Source: Tricholoma matsutake (lineage: Eukaryota > Basidiomycota > Agaricomycetes > Agaricales > Tricholomataceae). From it: 64,000 nucleotides of DNA. The stretch is taken from the NCBI GenBank assembly GCA_026075535.2, contig AP026545.1, forward strand, positions 9,176,001 to 9,240,000, given 5' to 3'. The notes under the pieces were generated by a model. It saw only the letters and a program-made list of their open reading frames with translations. It searched no databases and had not been told where the DNA came from. How positions within the stretch are numbered: position 1 is the first letter of the stretch; each line of letters begins with the position of its first letter. Positions 11,419 to 21,261 of this stretch are shown one piece after another. The position numbers were made by a program, and so were the translations under genes.

Positions 11419-12144
11419 CTAGGTTCTCCTGCATGGTTCTCCGGTCATATTCCCCATCGCATCGTCATCAAAATTATTGTACCCTGATTCAAGGAAATCC
11501 CATCGCCTCTGCTCTTCCTCTCGTTCCTTCTGCTGCCTCATTGGGCAGTCAGGGCTGTAATGTCCGGGGCCTCGTTGCTTGCAGTGCTTGCAGATATGTC
11601 TTTGGCAGATCAGGCCAAAGTGCCCGATCTGGTGGCAAATGAAGCATCTGGTGTTCCTCATGTGGGGAGGGGACCAAGGTGGCTGGGTCAACCGTGGTTC
11701 GGGTTCAGGTGTCGTGAGGTCGATGATCTCTAAAGGTTGGGTCATCTGGTTGCTCGTAGAGGGGGAGGCATTTCCAGAGGCAGTTCATGGTTTGTTTTTG
11801 TTTTTCCACCCGTCGTAAGGCGAGGGTAAGGTCAGTCATTGTCTGTTTTGATCTATGGGGGTGTGAGGGTTTCTTTCAACCACCTTCTGTCTGTCTGACC
11901 ATGGCATAGCCATGTCTTGGATCACTTGTTCAATTCTGAGGGTGTCAGCGTCGTTCATCACTTTTTCCAGGTCGCATTTCATTCGATCAATCGTGCTTCA
12001 GTAGTAGAAACACATTCTTGCAAGGTGGTATTTCGAGGGGTCATGGGTGAGGTGGGTGCGGAGGGTTTCAGCATTTGCTGGGTTTCATAAGAATTGTTTG
12101 GTGAATCATCGTTTGGGGGGTATTATGGGTGTCTGTTCTGCCAT
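11419..12144 (-). pseudogene. chromovirus ORF3: zinc-knuckle protein with a SUMO-interaction-like motif
   Basis: Separate reading frame downstream of pol, ATG at 12144 (MAEQTPIIPP), about 241 residues. The first half is helical (CDLEKVMNDADTLRIEQ). The middle holds EIIDLTTPEPEP, which matches the hydrophobic core plus acidic tail of a SUMO-interacting motif. Two zinc knuckles follow: C-X2-C-X4-H-X4-C (CFICHQIGHFGLIC) and a second C-X2-C-X5-H-X4-C-like one (CKHCKQRGPGHYSPDC). Five TGA stops, all plausibly from CGA, lie in the first 140 codons, and the 3' 109 codons are open. Standard chromoviruses lack this gene. A role in nucleic-acid binding or SUMO-dependent targeting is inferred. Confidence 0.6.
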
Positions 12145-12212
12145 GGATAGGTGGGGAGTTTTCTGTGGTTTCTTTTGTGGTTAGTTCAGTGGGTGTCTTG
12201 GTCCTGGGGGTT

Positions 12213-15200
12213 CTACAGCTGTCGTTGCTGTTTATATGCCCCTAGGATTCTCTTGGCATTAGTCAGGTTCCCCTCGGGCTCCCACAAGTTCTCCGAGGTC
12301 GGGTATCTGACCCACTTCACTAGGAAGTGCATGGTCCTTCCTTTCTTCACATGTCCAATGATCGCTTCCACTTCATACTCCGATTCACCTTCTATCAGAT
12401 CGGGTGGTGGTTCTGGGAAGTTCGGTCCATGTGTCTCGGTTTCTTTGTATGGGGAAAGGAGTGCCGCATGGAATACCGAGTGTATTTTCCACTGTTCTGG
12501 TAACTTCAGTTGGTAGGAGAGTGGGCTCAGGACCTTGTCGATGGTGAATGGTCCTTCTCTCTTTGGTGTGAGCTTCCTTGTTGCATGCATCGTTTTGAGG
12601 TTCTTTGCTTCTAGCCACACTCTGTCTCCTTCTTTGAACAGGGTGAAGTGTCTTGTCGTCCTTTCCGCCATCATCTGTCTGGCTAACTCATGAGTTGCCT
12701 TCACTTCGTCTCAGGCTCATTGCAGTGCGACAATTTGTTTCTCGATAGCTGGTATGTTCGTTTTCAAGTACGGGAGGGGGATTGCCTTGGGCTCATAGCC
12801 CATCATGAGGTAGAACAGAGAGTTCTTCTGTATGGAGTGGGTTCTCTGGTTGTGTGTGAACTCCACGGTTGGGAGGAGGTGTTTCAAATTCTCCTGGTTG
12901 TTTGAGCAGAAGATTCGTAAGTATACTTCCACTTCCTGGTTCACCCATTCTGTCTCCCCATCGGTCTGAGGGTGGTACACTGTGCTCATTGCCAGCTTGA
13001 TTCTGAGCAGTCTTCCTAGCTCCTGGAACAGCTGCGAGGCGAATCTGGGATCTCTGTCAGAGATGATCTTGTCTGGGAGGTCAAATCGTTTGTAGACATT
13101 GTCTAGATAGAGGGTGGCCGCTCCCAATGCATCTATAGTTTTCCTGCAAGGGATAAAAATTACCCCCTTCGTAAGCCCATGGTCTACCACAACCATGAGT
13201 GCATCATAACCATCGGACTCCGGTAAGTCAGTTATGAAATTGGTTGTCACCATCGCAAATGGTCTTGTTGCTTCAGATTTAATCGGTTGTAGAGGCGGTG
13301 TCATTGGGTGGGTGTTGACCTTCATTTGCTGGCATGTTGCGCATCCAGTGATGTAGTTTTTGATGTATGTCATCATTCCTGGCCACCAGTAGTCTCTCCT
13401 AACCATTTCCATTGTCTGCCACTGTCCCGGATGTCTGCTGGTTACCCCCTCATGGTATTTTTGCACCAGCTTTTTCTGTAGTTCTCCGTTGTCGGGGACA
13501 TAGCATCTGTCTCGGAAGAATAGAAGGCCGTCTTCTATCTTCCAGTCTTCTAATGCTGATTTTATCGGTGGCGTTCCTTAGGTCTTTAGCGCCTCGATTG
13601 TGCTTTTCACCAGGTCATCTTTCATGATACTCCCTGCAAGTAAGTCATGCATTTCGGTGTCAATGAATTTCACGAATACTGTTTCTGGCAGCATCATGAT
13701 GTCTTCATTATCATTGTCTTCTTCCGGTACATGATCTGCTCTCTGTGATAACGCATTGCTCTGTACCATCTGTGATCCAGGCACATGGACGATTTGCAAG
13801 TCGAATTCTGATAGGAATAAGCTCCATCTTGCCTGTCATCTGTTCAGTTTCTGCGCTGTTCAGAAGTATGTCAAGTTCTTGTGATCCGACAGGATTACCA
13901 CTGGGTGTTCTGAACCCATTAGGTAGTGTCTCCAGGTTTCTAGTGATCGTATTATCGCTAGTAGCTCCCTGTTGTAAATCTCATAGTTCCATTCCATTGG
14001 TGTTAGCGCATGCGATATGTATCCGCACGGGTGCCAGTCCCCATTCATGTCCCTTTGTCTCAGCACTCCTCCTGTTGCATGTTTTGAGGCATCTGATTCG
14101 ATCGTGAATGGCTTTGTTGGGTCTGGCATCAGCAGTACCAGGGCTTCTGCGAATTTCCTTTTCAGCATTTGAAAAGCCTGTTCGCATTCCGTTGTCCAGT
14201 TGAACATCTTGTCCTTCTTTGTCAGTTCATTAAGCGGTCTGCTTGTCTCCGCAAAATGTCCAATGAATTTCCTGTAGAAATTCCCAAATCCCAGGAAGGA
14301 TCTGACTGCCTTTACGTTAGTCGGGGTAGGCCAATCCTGTATACCTGCCAGTTTTGTGTTGTCCATGGCAATTTCATTGGGTCGGATGATTAGACCCAAG
14401 AATTCCACTTCGTGGACGTCAAACTTGCATTTCTCTGGCTTCAGGTATAAGTCGTTTTCTGCCAGTCTTTGCAGTACTCTCTTTGTCCTTTCCTGGTGTT
14501 CATTCTGATCCTTGGAGAATATCAGGATGTCGTCCATATAAATCACGAGCCATCCTTCTCTGATCATGTCATGGAATATCTTGTTCATCATTGCTTGGAA
14601 GGTTGCCGGTGAGTTGCATAGTCCGAAGAACATCACTGTTGGTTCAAACAGCCCTCGGTTCGTCTTGAAGGCTGCTTTCCATTGATCTCCGTCCTTGATT
14701 CTGACATTGTGATATCCCCATCGGATGTCCAATTTTGTAAACCATTTCACCCCTCTTAGTTTGTCCAACAGGTCTCCTACCAGCGGCAGCGGGTAGGTGT
14801 TCTTGATCGTTCCATTATTCAAGTACCTGTAATCTTGGCAGGGCCATAGCACATCTGAGTCCTTCTTCGCAATGAAGAAGAATGGCGATGCCATGGGCGA
14901 TTTCGATGGTCGAATGTATCCTTTCTGTAGGCTTTTGTCGAGAAACTCGTCGAGTTTCTTTTGTTCTGCCGGTGACAACGGGTAAACCCTGCAATCCTTC
15001 ACCATGAAGTCCATTTTCAGCTCGATCGCATGATCCCAGGGTCTTGATTCTGGGAATCTTTCCAATGCTTCCTTTTTGAATATCTGTCGGTATTCCCTGT
15101 ACTGTTTGGGGAGTAGTTCGTCGAGGGTCTTTTGTTCGGGGTCTCCTTCCTTCTTGTGTGTCAGGTGTTGTGAGACTGATGTTTTTGCCCTGATCCAGAT

Positions 15201-16388
15201 ATTTTGTCCGTAAGCATATCGTGGTGATCCCTTTGCCTTTATGATCTGAGAGATTGTCTTCATTGATTGGGAGTACCCGTATCTTGGTTTGTTGTACTCC
15301 TCTGTTAATGGTGTTTTAGCTGGTTCAAATATTCTGATGACGGGTTCTCCTCAGATGTAGGCAACTAGTAGTTCATCGTCTGCGATCCCTTGTTCGGGTG
15401 TCCCTTCCAGTTGTTCCATTGCCTGTTCCTTTGCCTGTTTGTGGTTTTCCGGTGCTGGGTTTTCCTTCCCAGTGTCTTCTTCGTCTTGTGGCCCAATGGG
15501 CTCTGCATCTTGAAGAGTTGTGACTGCAATCTCTTCATCTTCCACTTCTTCGATTGTCACTCTTCTTGTTTTGGTGGGTGTCTTGCCCCCTTCCCATTTA
15601 GTTTGGAGTGCCTCTCCCATTTCTTTTGCTTTAGCGGCAATTCTTTGGCATTGTGCTAGTCATTCCTCACTTGCCAATTTCTTTTTGAGGGTGAGCTTCT
15701 CTAGTTCTTTAACGGCTGCGCGGCGCCATGTAAGTTGCTCTTCTTCCTTTGCCTTCATCTTGAGGCCCATCTTTTCTTTTGCTTGGGCGACCATCCTTTG
15801 GGCCCATGCCTGTTTCTCCTCATTTGTCATTTCTTTGAAGGGCCTCCCTTCTTCTTTGACCATTCTCCGGCGCCAAGCCAGATGTTCATCATCAGGTTTC
15901 TCCGTTCGTACCCTCCCAATGAGGGTTTTCCCTTTCCCAAATGAGAATTCTGGGTGGGTTCTGTTGGTCATTTGGAATTGGAAGGTTCCAATTCTCCAGT
16001 CGATTACTGGATTGATTCTTCTGAGCCATGGCAGACCCAGGATGATTGATTCTTTCCCTAGTCCTGCAATGAGGAACATTGTCGGGAACGATCTTCCATT
16101 GATCATCAGGAATCCTTTGGCATAGTGGGAAATCTCCCCTTTCTTGTTCAGGGTTCCATCCATGTTCTTGACCCTGATTGTCCTCTCCAGGGGGTGTAAC
16201 TCAAATCTGCCGCTTTTTGCGAATTTGTGGCTCATGAATATTCCTCCTGCTCCTGAGTCAAGTAGGGCTTCAGTTTCAACGGCTTTCCCTCTGCCTGCTC
16301 CTAGCACTTTGACATCTAAACACATAGATTGATTCTTCAAAGTAGCTAGCAGTACAGAGCAGACAGAGAGTTCGGTGGTACCTGGCAT
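12213..16388 (-). pseudogene. chromovirus pol: protease, reverse transcriptase, RNase H, integrase, chromodomain
   Basis: One frame of about 1392 codons. Aspartic protease with LLDSGAGG near 16255; then a long acidic linker; RT with YMDD near 14540 and GLCNSPATFQ; RNase H; integrase HHCC (GCATCQQMK near 13335) and core with ISDRDPRFAS and HPQTDGETEWVNQ; and a C-terminal chromodomain (EYEVEAIIGHVKKG ... LVKWVRYP..NLWEP, about 12385-12235). Six TGA stops (15660, 15351, 13860, 13839, 12717, 12711) and one TAA (13578) interrupt it. The chromodomain would direct integration toward methylated-histone chromatin in an active relative. Confidence 0.9.
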
Positions 16389-17493
16389 CGAGGCAGGCCA
16401 CCTCTTTAAAACCCTTGTCCCCTATTAAGGCGAGAGCTTTCTCCTTTCCTTCTTCGTCGAGTTCTTTCATGATCGCCCGGATCTTCGAGTCAGCTTCTTC
16501 ACCTTTCTTCTTTGGGAATGACTGATTTTCGGCCCTTGTCTCCCCTTTCTTATGTTCGGTTGCTCTGTGTCCTGATTGGTGGCACACAAAGCATAATCCC
16601 TTCTTCATATGCTCGATCCTCTCTTGATTGGAGAGTTGGTTAATCTCGAGTGGACCTTCCTTTGATTTGGAGTTGGGCAGCTTCCTTGCTAAGGCCTCTT
16701 GTGCCTTCCCAGCTATGGCCCTTGCTCTTCTCCATTGTCCGTCATACTTGGAGGCGGCGTTGATCATCCCTTCTAATGTGGTGGGGATTGTTTCCATGTT
16801 AAAGACTCTCTTGAGGAGTCTTGGGTTCAGCCCATCCATGAAGAGCTCGATGAGGGCGGTGTTGTCATTGATTCCCACCTTCTCTCACAGGATTCGGAAC
16901 TGCACTATGTAGTCCTCCAGGTCCTGTCCCTGCTTCAATGTTTTCATGTCTGTCCTGGCTCTGCCAGCTTTGTCAATCGGTGTGAACGCTGTTTTGAGCG
17001 CCACTTCAAAGGTCGACCATGTTCCTAGGTCTTCCTTCTCTGCCCATGTCTGTGCCCAGGGCACGGCGGTTCCACCGTTCATAAATGACAACGCGAAGAT
17101 GATTTTCTTTTCATCGGTGTCATAGATTCTATGGTTCACTCTCAAATAGAGTTTTACTTCTTGTAAGAACTTTGCAGTTCTCGTTCGGTCCCCTGTGAAG
17201 TCAGAGGGGGTTTGGATTCTAATCTCCTTGGTAGATGCGGTGGGTTTGGTAGACATGTTGGCGTTGTCATTGGATAGGGAGAATGGATCTTGTTCTGGGG
17301 TTTCTTCTTTATCAAAGGATCTAAAATCCTCTTCGTCAAGGTATCGGGGTTCTTTGTCACTGGTTCTCCTTGAGAACCACTTCTGTGCTGGTTCTGAGTA
17401 TCGTACTAGTTGACCCTGGTATCTATACCACAGGGTTCTTCCTGATGATGATGCTCCGGTTGGAGGTCTGTCTGGGCTTTGTCTGAAAGACAT
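16276..17493 (-). pseudogene. chromovirus gag
   Basis: ATG at 17493 (MSFRQSPDRPP), 406 codons in one frame with a single TGA at 16885. The middle matches the retrotransposon gag core (FTGDRTRTAKFLQEVKLYL; TWSTFEVALKTAFTP; LEDYIVQFRI). The zinc knuckle CFVCHQSGHRATEH has His where the final Cys should be. Gag overlaps pol by 113 bp in another frame: pol lies +1 relative to gag, so expression of pol would need a frameshift. Confidence 0.85.
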
Positions 17494-17526
17494 TGTGTCT
17501 GCACCTAGGTAGGTGGACTTCGTAGA

Positions 17527-17538
17527 TCAGCTTGACCT
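17527..17538 (-). promoter_or_regulatory. candidate self-priming primer-binding site of the chromovirus
   Basis: Two bases inside the 5' LTR edge the sense strand reads AGGTCAAGCTGA. This is the exact reverse complement of TCAGCTTGACCT in the LTR sense strand (17841 down to 17830), which lies where the transcript is predicted to start. No tRNA-type TGG-initial site is present. Tf1/sushi chromoviruses prime with the 5' end of their own RNA in this way. Confidence 0.65.
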
Positions 17539-17540
17539 TT

Positions 17541-18268
17541 TGTTAAGACTATAGGTCTCAACTCAGCCTAGTCTTCGTATGTTGCAGTTGGAGGCTTTCC
17601 AACTGTATCGGTTCTTGTAGTAAGAGGCTTTCTTATTGTATCGGGTTCTGTTTGGGACTTGGTGCTTCCTAAGTCGATACGGCTATCCATACTCAGAGGC
17701 TTTCTGAGTAGACCATTGGTTCATGTATCACAGTTGGAGGCCTTCCAACTGTCAAGTTCAAGTTATCACAGCTAGGGGCTTCCTAAGCTGTTGAGTGTTC
17801 TAGTTGAGTCTAAGACCATTATTTGAATTAGGTCAAGCTGAGGAATACAGGCAGTATTACTACAGCTTATATACGGTTCGAAGATATCTATTGTCCAATT
17901 GGAGTGTAGGATCGTTATCAAGTATAAATAGAAAGAACAATAGAAAAGACAGGCCTCATGCCTTGCGTGAGGTGTCCGATGTCATGGAGTGCTGCGGCGC
18001 AGCATGTCAGGGATCAATAAGAGAATAGCCTCATGCCTGGCATGAGGCATCCGATGTTACGGATCCGATGTCAAGGATCCGATGTTGATCGTGAGTGTCC
18101 GACATCACGGACCTCATGTCAAAGGGTTGTCATATCACAGCATGCATGGGAGTGGGTTCGGGTGCATGGAGTCGCCATGCGTCAAAGTGTCTCCCATCAG
18201 AAGTGAGTCAAGTTGAACAAGAAAAATGAAGTGCCCGGTCTTGCGGGTCCAGATAACAAATTGTAACA
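17541..18268 (-). repeat. chromovirus 5' LTR (right, 728 bp)
   Basis: It starts TGTTAAGACTATAGG and ends TTGTAACA on the plus strand. It contains a 78-bp segment (about 18004-18085) missing from the other LTR, rich in GGATCCGATGT-type short repeats and bounded by a short ATGT repeat. Confidence 0.9.
17830..17873 (-). promoter_or_regulatory. chromovirus promoter: TATA box and predicted transcript start
   Basis: Sense-strand TATATAAG runs from 17873 to 17866. An initiator-like TCAG begins at 17841, 32 bases further on. The transcript would then begin with the 12 bases complementary to the priming site at 17527-17538. Confidence 0.6.
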
Positions 18269-19242
18269 TTGGAAGGTCTCTCTCCTGCACCTGCTGTTGT
18301 CGATACTACCCCTTCTGCATCTGCTGATGTCGACCCTACCCCTTCTGCACCTGCTGATGTTGATGCTACCCCTTCTGCATCTACTGTGACCCTTTCTGAT
18401 TATGAGAAGGAATGAGCGAGTAATATTGCAAGAAATAATCAATTATTACATGAACTAGGATTGGGTAAAGGGGCTTCAAATTTGATCAACAGATCATCAA
18501 AAAAGGCTTCCAGTGATGATATTATTGTACCCCAACTTCCTACAGCCAACAAAGCAGACAGTGCTGTCATCACTATTCATCCTTTCTTGAAGAAGATTTT
18601 GGATGAAGAGTTTTGGGTCAATCTATTGAAAAACTGGGTTTTGTTCGAGACTGAAAATCCACCAAAAACTGTAAGTGCTAGCTAATTACCAATTCACAAT
18701 CTAATAGTAGCAATGTCTAGCATTTGCCTACCAAGAATTGACCTGGTGAGATTGGAGTATGGCTGATGAATGGCTGGTGGTTACAAGCCGATCAAATGCC
18801 ACAGTTGAAGAATATCAAAGATTTTGGCAATTGCTGGTTTGCATGGTGGAAGGCTATTCAGCCAGGCTGGCAGGGTGATGAACTCTCTCAACCTATACCC
18901 TCTGACCCTTCATGGTCACAGCTGTTATGTGGTGGAGCAAATGGCTTTCTTGTGGTTATTCTTGCTTTGGCTTGGTGGATGCAAGGTAATACTTCTTCTG
19001 GTGATTCTGATTTGCCTCGCCTTAAAACAGCAGTGGTGGATGTTAGTTGGACTTTGGTCCAGCTAAAGATTGCCTTGGATGCCAGAGAGGATCAGGGGAA
19101 AAAGCGAGGGATTGACGACACTGAAAATGGGGAATTGCCTGCCACAAAAAAGTATGTGGTGTCCTTTTTTTTAGATCAAACTAACATTTATCAGATCTCA
19201 AAATACTCATCCACATTAATTATACTTTGTGGTATCCAATAG
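18269..19242 (+). pseudogene. KDZ-1 accessory gene, 3' part
   Basis: Continuation of the gene starting at 9657. After the second TTGGA copy it encodes a low-complexity Pro/Ser/Ala/Asp tract with three near-repeats of about 30 bp (18300-18390). A conserved-looking C-terminal region follows: NIARNNQLLHELGLG, HPFLKKILDEEFWVNLLKNW, an intron (about 18671-18720), WLMNGWWLQADQMP, CWFAWWKAIQPGW and ALAWWMQ. The Trp-rich WW..WW..LQP arrangement recurs in TE-linked Agaricomycete proteins that I recognise only as hypothetical. A TGA near 18414 breaks it. Confidence 0.55.
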
Positions 19243-19369
19243 ACTAGGATTATAATCACATTTGTTTGGCAATATTTTCTGCTATGACTTAAAATAGAGT
19301 GAAATACTATTTATTCATTAGCAATGATTTACAATAGTTCAAATATTATTTGCAAGCATTAAGAATGAG

Positions 19370-19770
19370 TCCCAGTACCATTTACAATGATTAACAATGG
19401 GTGCCAGTACCATTTACAATGATTAACAATAGGCCCCAGTACCATTTATAATGATTAACAATGTATTACAATGGATGCCACTACCATTTACAATGATTAA
19501 CAATGGGCCCCAGTACCATTTACAATGATTAACAATGTATTACAATGGGTGCCAGTACCATTTACAACTATTAACAATGTATTACAATGGATGCCAGTAC
19601 CATTTACAATGATTAACAATGTGCTACAATGGATGCCAGTACCATTTACAATGATTAACAATGTGTTACAATGGATGCCAGTACCATTTACAATGATTAA
19701 CAATGTATTACAATGGATGCCAGTACCATTTACAATGATTAACAATGGGCCCCAATACCATTAACAATGT
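19370..19770. repeat. KDZ-1 right subterminal tandem repeats
   Basis: About nine units of ACCATTTACAATGATTAACAATG with alternating TATTACAATGGATGCC(A) spacers. They are the same family as 1950-2815 in opposite orientation. The right array is shorter than the left. Confidence 0.8.
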
Positions 19771-19940
19771 ATTACAGTTGGTTGTGGTACCATCTACAAT
19801 CATTAACAATCATTAACAATAACATCTACTAAGTCTATCGGATATCTATTACAATGTCATTGTAATAAAATCATTGGTACTGTGCACAATAGCCTATCGA
19901 CTAGCACTGATAGATTGTTAACAATAATGCCAGCTACTAT
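19745..19940. repeat. KDZ-1 right terminal inverted repeat
   Basis: Near-perfect reverse complement of the left end, differing mainly by C/T and G/A changes. It is followed by the second TGTGCCAGG copy (19941-19949). Confidence 0.85.
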
Positions 19941-19949
19941 TGTGCCAGG

Positions 19950-20992
19950 TACAACAAACTCAAAATCTCCTTATCCCACCTACCATCGCGGTGTTGCCAC
20001 ACCCGCACCTTTATTTGGAAAAGTCTACATCAATACCATGCAAATGCCTCCCTCGAGCGGATTCAAGTATATCGTACAAGGTCGATGTTCACTAACAACT
20101 TATCCCAAGTGGCAAAACCTTCGATGAGAAAATGCAACGACCCTCAGGGACTGGATCTTCAAAGATATCATTTGTAGATGGGGTTCGCTATATGAAATAA
20201 CAGATCAGCATTCATTGTAGCGTTGGAGTACCTTTCGAAATGATATCATATTAACCACATTCAAATTAGTGGCTACAACTCTCGTGCTAATGGAATCATC
20301 AAACGAGCTCATTTCAATATTCGACAATCGTTATTCAAAGCAGTCGATGGAGATCAGAGCAAATGGTCGGCTGGAGCACACTCGGTGTTTTGGGCAGAAC
20401 GAGTTATGGTTCGTAGATGCATGGGTTGCTCTCCTTAAGTCGCAATTACAGGATCACATCCCCTAATTCTGCTCGACATCTCTGAAGCAACATACCTGCA
20501 ACCTCCTCCCAATTCTATCTTATTGACAACCAATCTCATCGCTCGAAGAGCGATAGCACTGCAGAAGCAATCATCCGACCTCAAAATTCTCTATTTGAAA
20601 GTCTATACTGCTCGACTCGAAGCCACGAAACGTCTCGAAGTAGTTCACAAATGAATGATGCACACCTACAACTTCGAAAAAGGCGACCTGGTCCTACTTC
20701 GCAACATGCAAATTGAGAAATCCCTCAATCGCAAGATGCGACCTCAATATTTAGGCCCACTCATTGTCATCAATCGAAACTATGGAGGAGCCTACATCAT
20801 CTGCAAACTCGATGGATCAGTATTTCATTGACCAGTCGCAGCCTTCCAACTCCTTCCCTATTTTGCATGAAAATCAATTCCCCTACTGCCAAACTTCCTC
20901 GATATTGACTCCAAAAGACTCGAAAAACTTTGCAACACTTTGAACATCGACGAAGATATTCCCGAAGACCTTCCAGACTTTGAAGATGAATA
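19950..20992 (+). pseudogene. Gypsy-A pol, downstream part: integrase core and C-terminus
   Basis: It resumes the integrase interrupted at 1785. Visible pieces are PAPLFGKVYINTMQMP, a YIVQGRCSLTTYPKW block, later MESSNELISIFDNRYSK and FGQNELWFVDAW, then [22 protein letters not shown] and [17 protein letters not shown]. It ends in an acidic tail at 20992. Several frame changes and stops show decay. No chromodomain is seen, which distinguishes this element from the nested chromovirus. Confidence 0.75.
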
Positions 20993-21261
20993 ATTATCAC
21001 CTTTCTTTGTTTGCGATCACTTTCCTATGACCTCGATTTTTTTTAGTGTACAATACAAGTCGCGATATCACATTATAGTGTGGTCACGCAGACTCCAAAA
21101 AAAAAAAGGGTTTTTCGGCCATGATGATCTACTGAGCCTTTCCCTTATTCCTTTTTTTTTTCTTTTCTTCTTTATTTTCGGAAACTTCATACTTTTCTTA
21201 TCACTACTTTTGAGACTCACAAAAAATCTAAATTATAAAACAGAATGAACAACACAATCTA
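20993..21261. other. Gypsy-A spacer between pol and the antisense gene
   Basis: T-rich and A-rich runs (21036-21043 and 21098-21108) lie here. I see no gene. It could hold polyadenylation signals for the two converging transcripts. Confidence 0.5.

Larger units (their letters stand above)
10715..18268 (-). mobile_element. chromodomain Ty3/Gypsy retrotransposon (chromovirus), complete, nested in KDZ-1
   Basis: Complete 7554-bp element bounded by TG..CA LTRs and perfect 5-bp duplications TTGGA (10710-10714 and 18269-18273). Read on the minus strand it has: 5' LTR, a priming site, gag, a +1-shifted pol (protease, RT, RNase H, integrase, chromodomain), a third ORF, a purine-rich tract and the 3' LTR. 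The LTRs differ by about 20 substitutions, nearly all transitions, plus a 78-bp indel. The coding frames carry 12 TGA and one TAA premature stops, so it is inactive but otherwise full length. Confidence 0.9.
1786..19940. mobile_element. KDZ-1: KDZ DNA transposon with extra genes, carrying a nested chromovirus
   Basis: Near-identical inverted ends (about 200 bp each) bound the segment, flanked by direct repeats TGTGCCAGG at 1777-1785 and 19941-19949; 8 of these 9 bp fit the usual KDZ target duplication. Removing the element rejoins the Gypsy-A integrase HLCQ motif to its downstream sequence, confirming the boundaries. Without the inserted retroelement (10715-18268) the transposon is about 10.6 kb. 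Its genes are a KDZ transposase (minus), a 2OG-dioxygenase-like gene (minus, directly upstream of the transposase) and a third accessory gene (plus). Stop codons in all three suggest this copy is inactive. Confidence 0.85.

Noticed and set aside
10715..18268. tRNA-primed PBS in the chromovirus
   Set aside because: No TGG-initial sequence follows the 5' LTR. The 12-nt match to the LTR itself explains the site better.
19370..19770. CRISPR-like regular spacing of repeats
   Set aside because: Repeats and spacers are both conserved and imperfect, mirror the other end of the element, and the genome is eukaryotic. These are subterminal transposon repeats.
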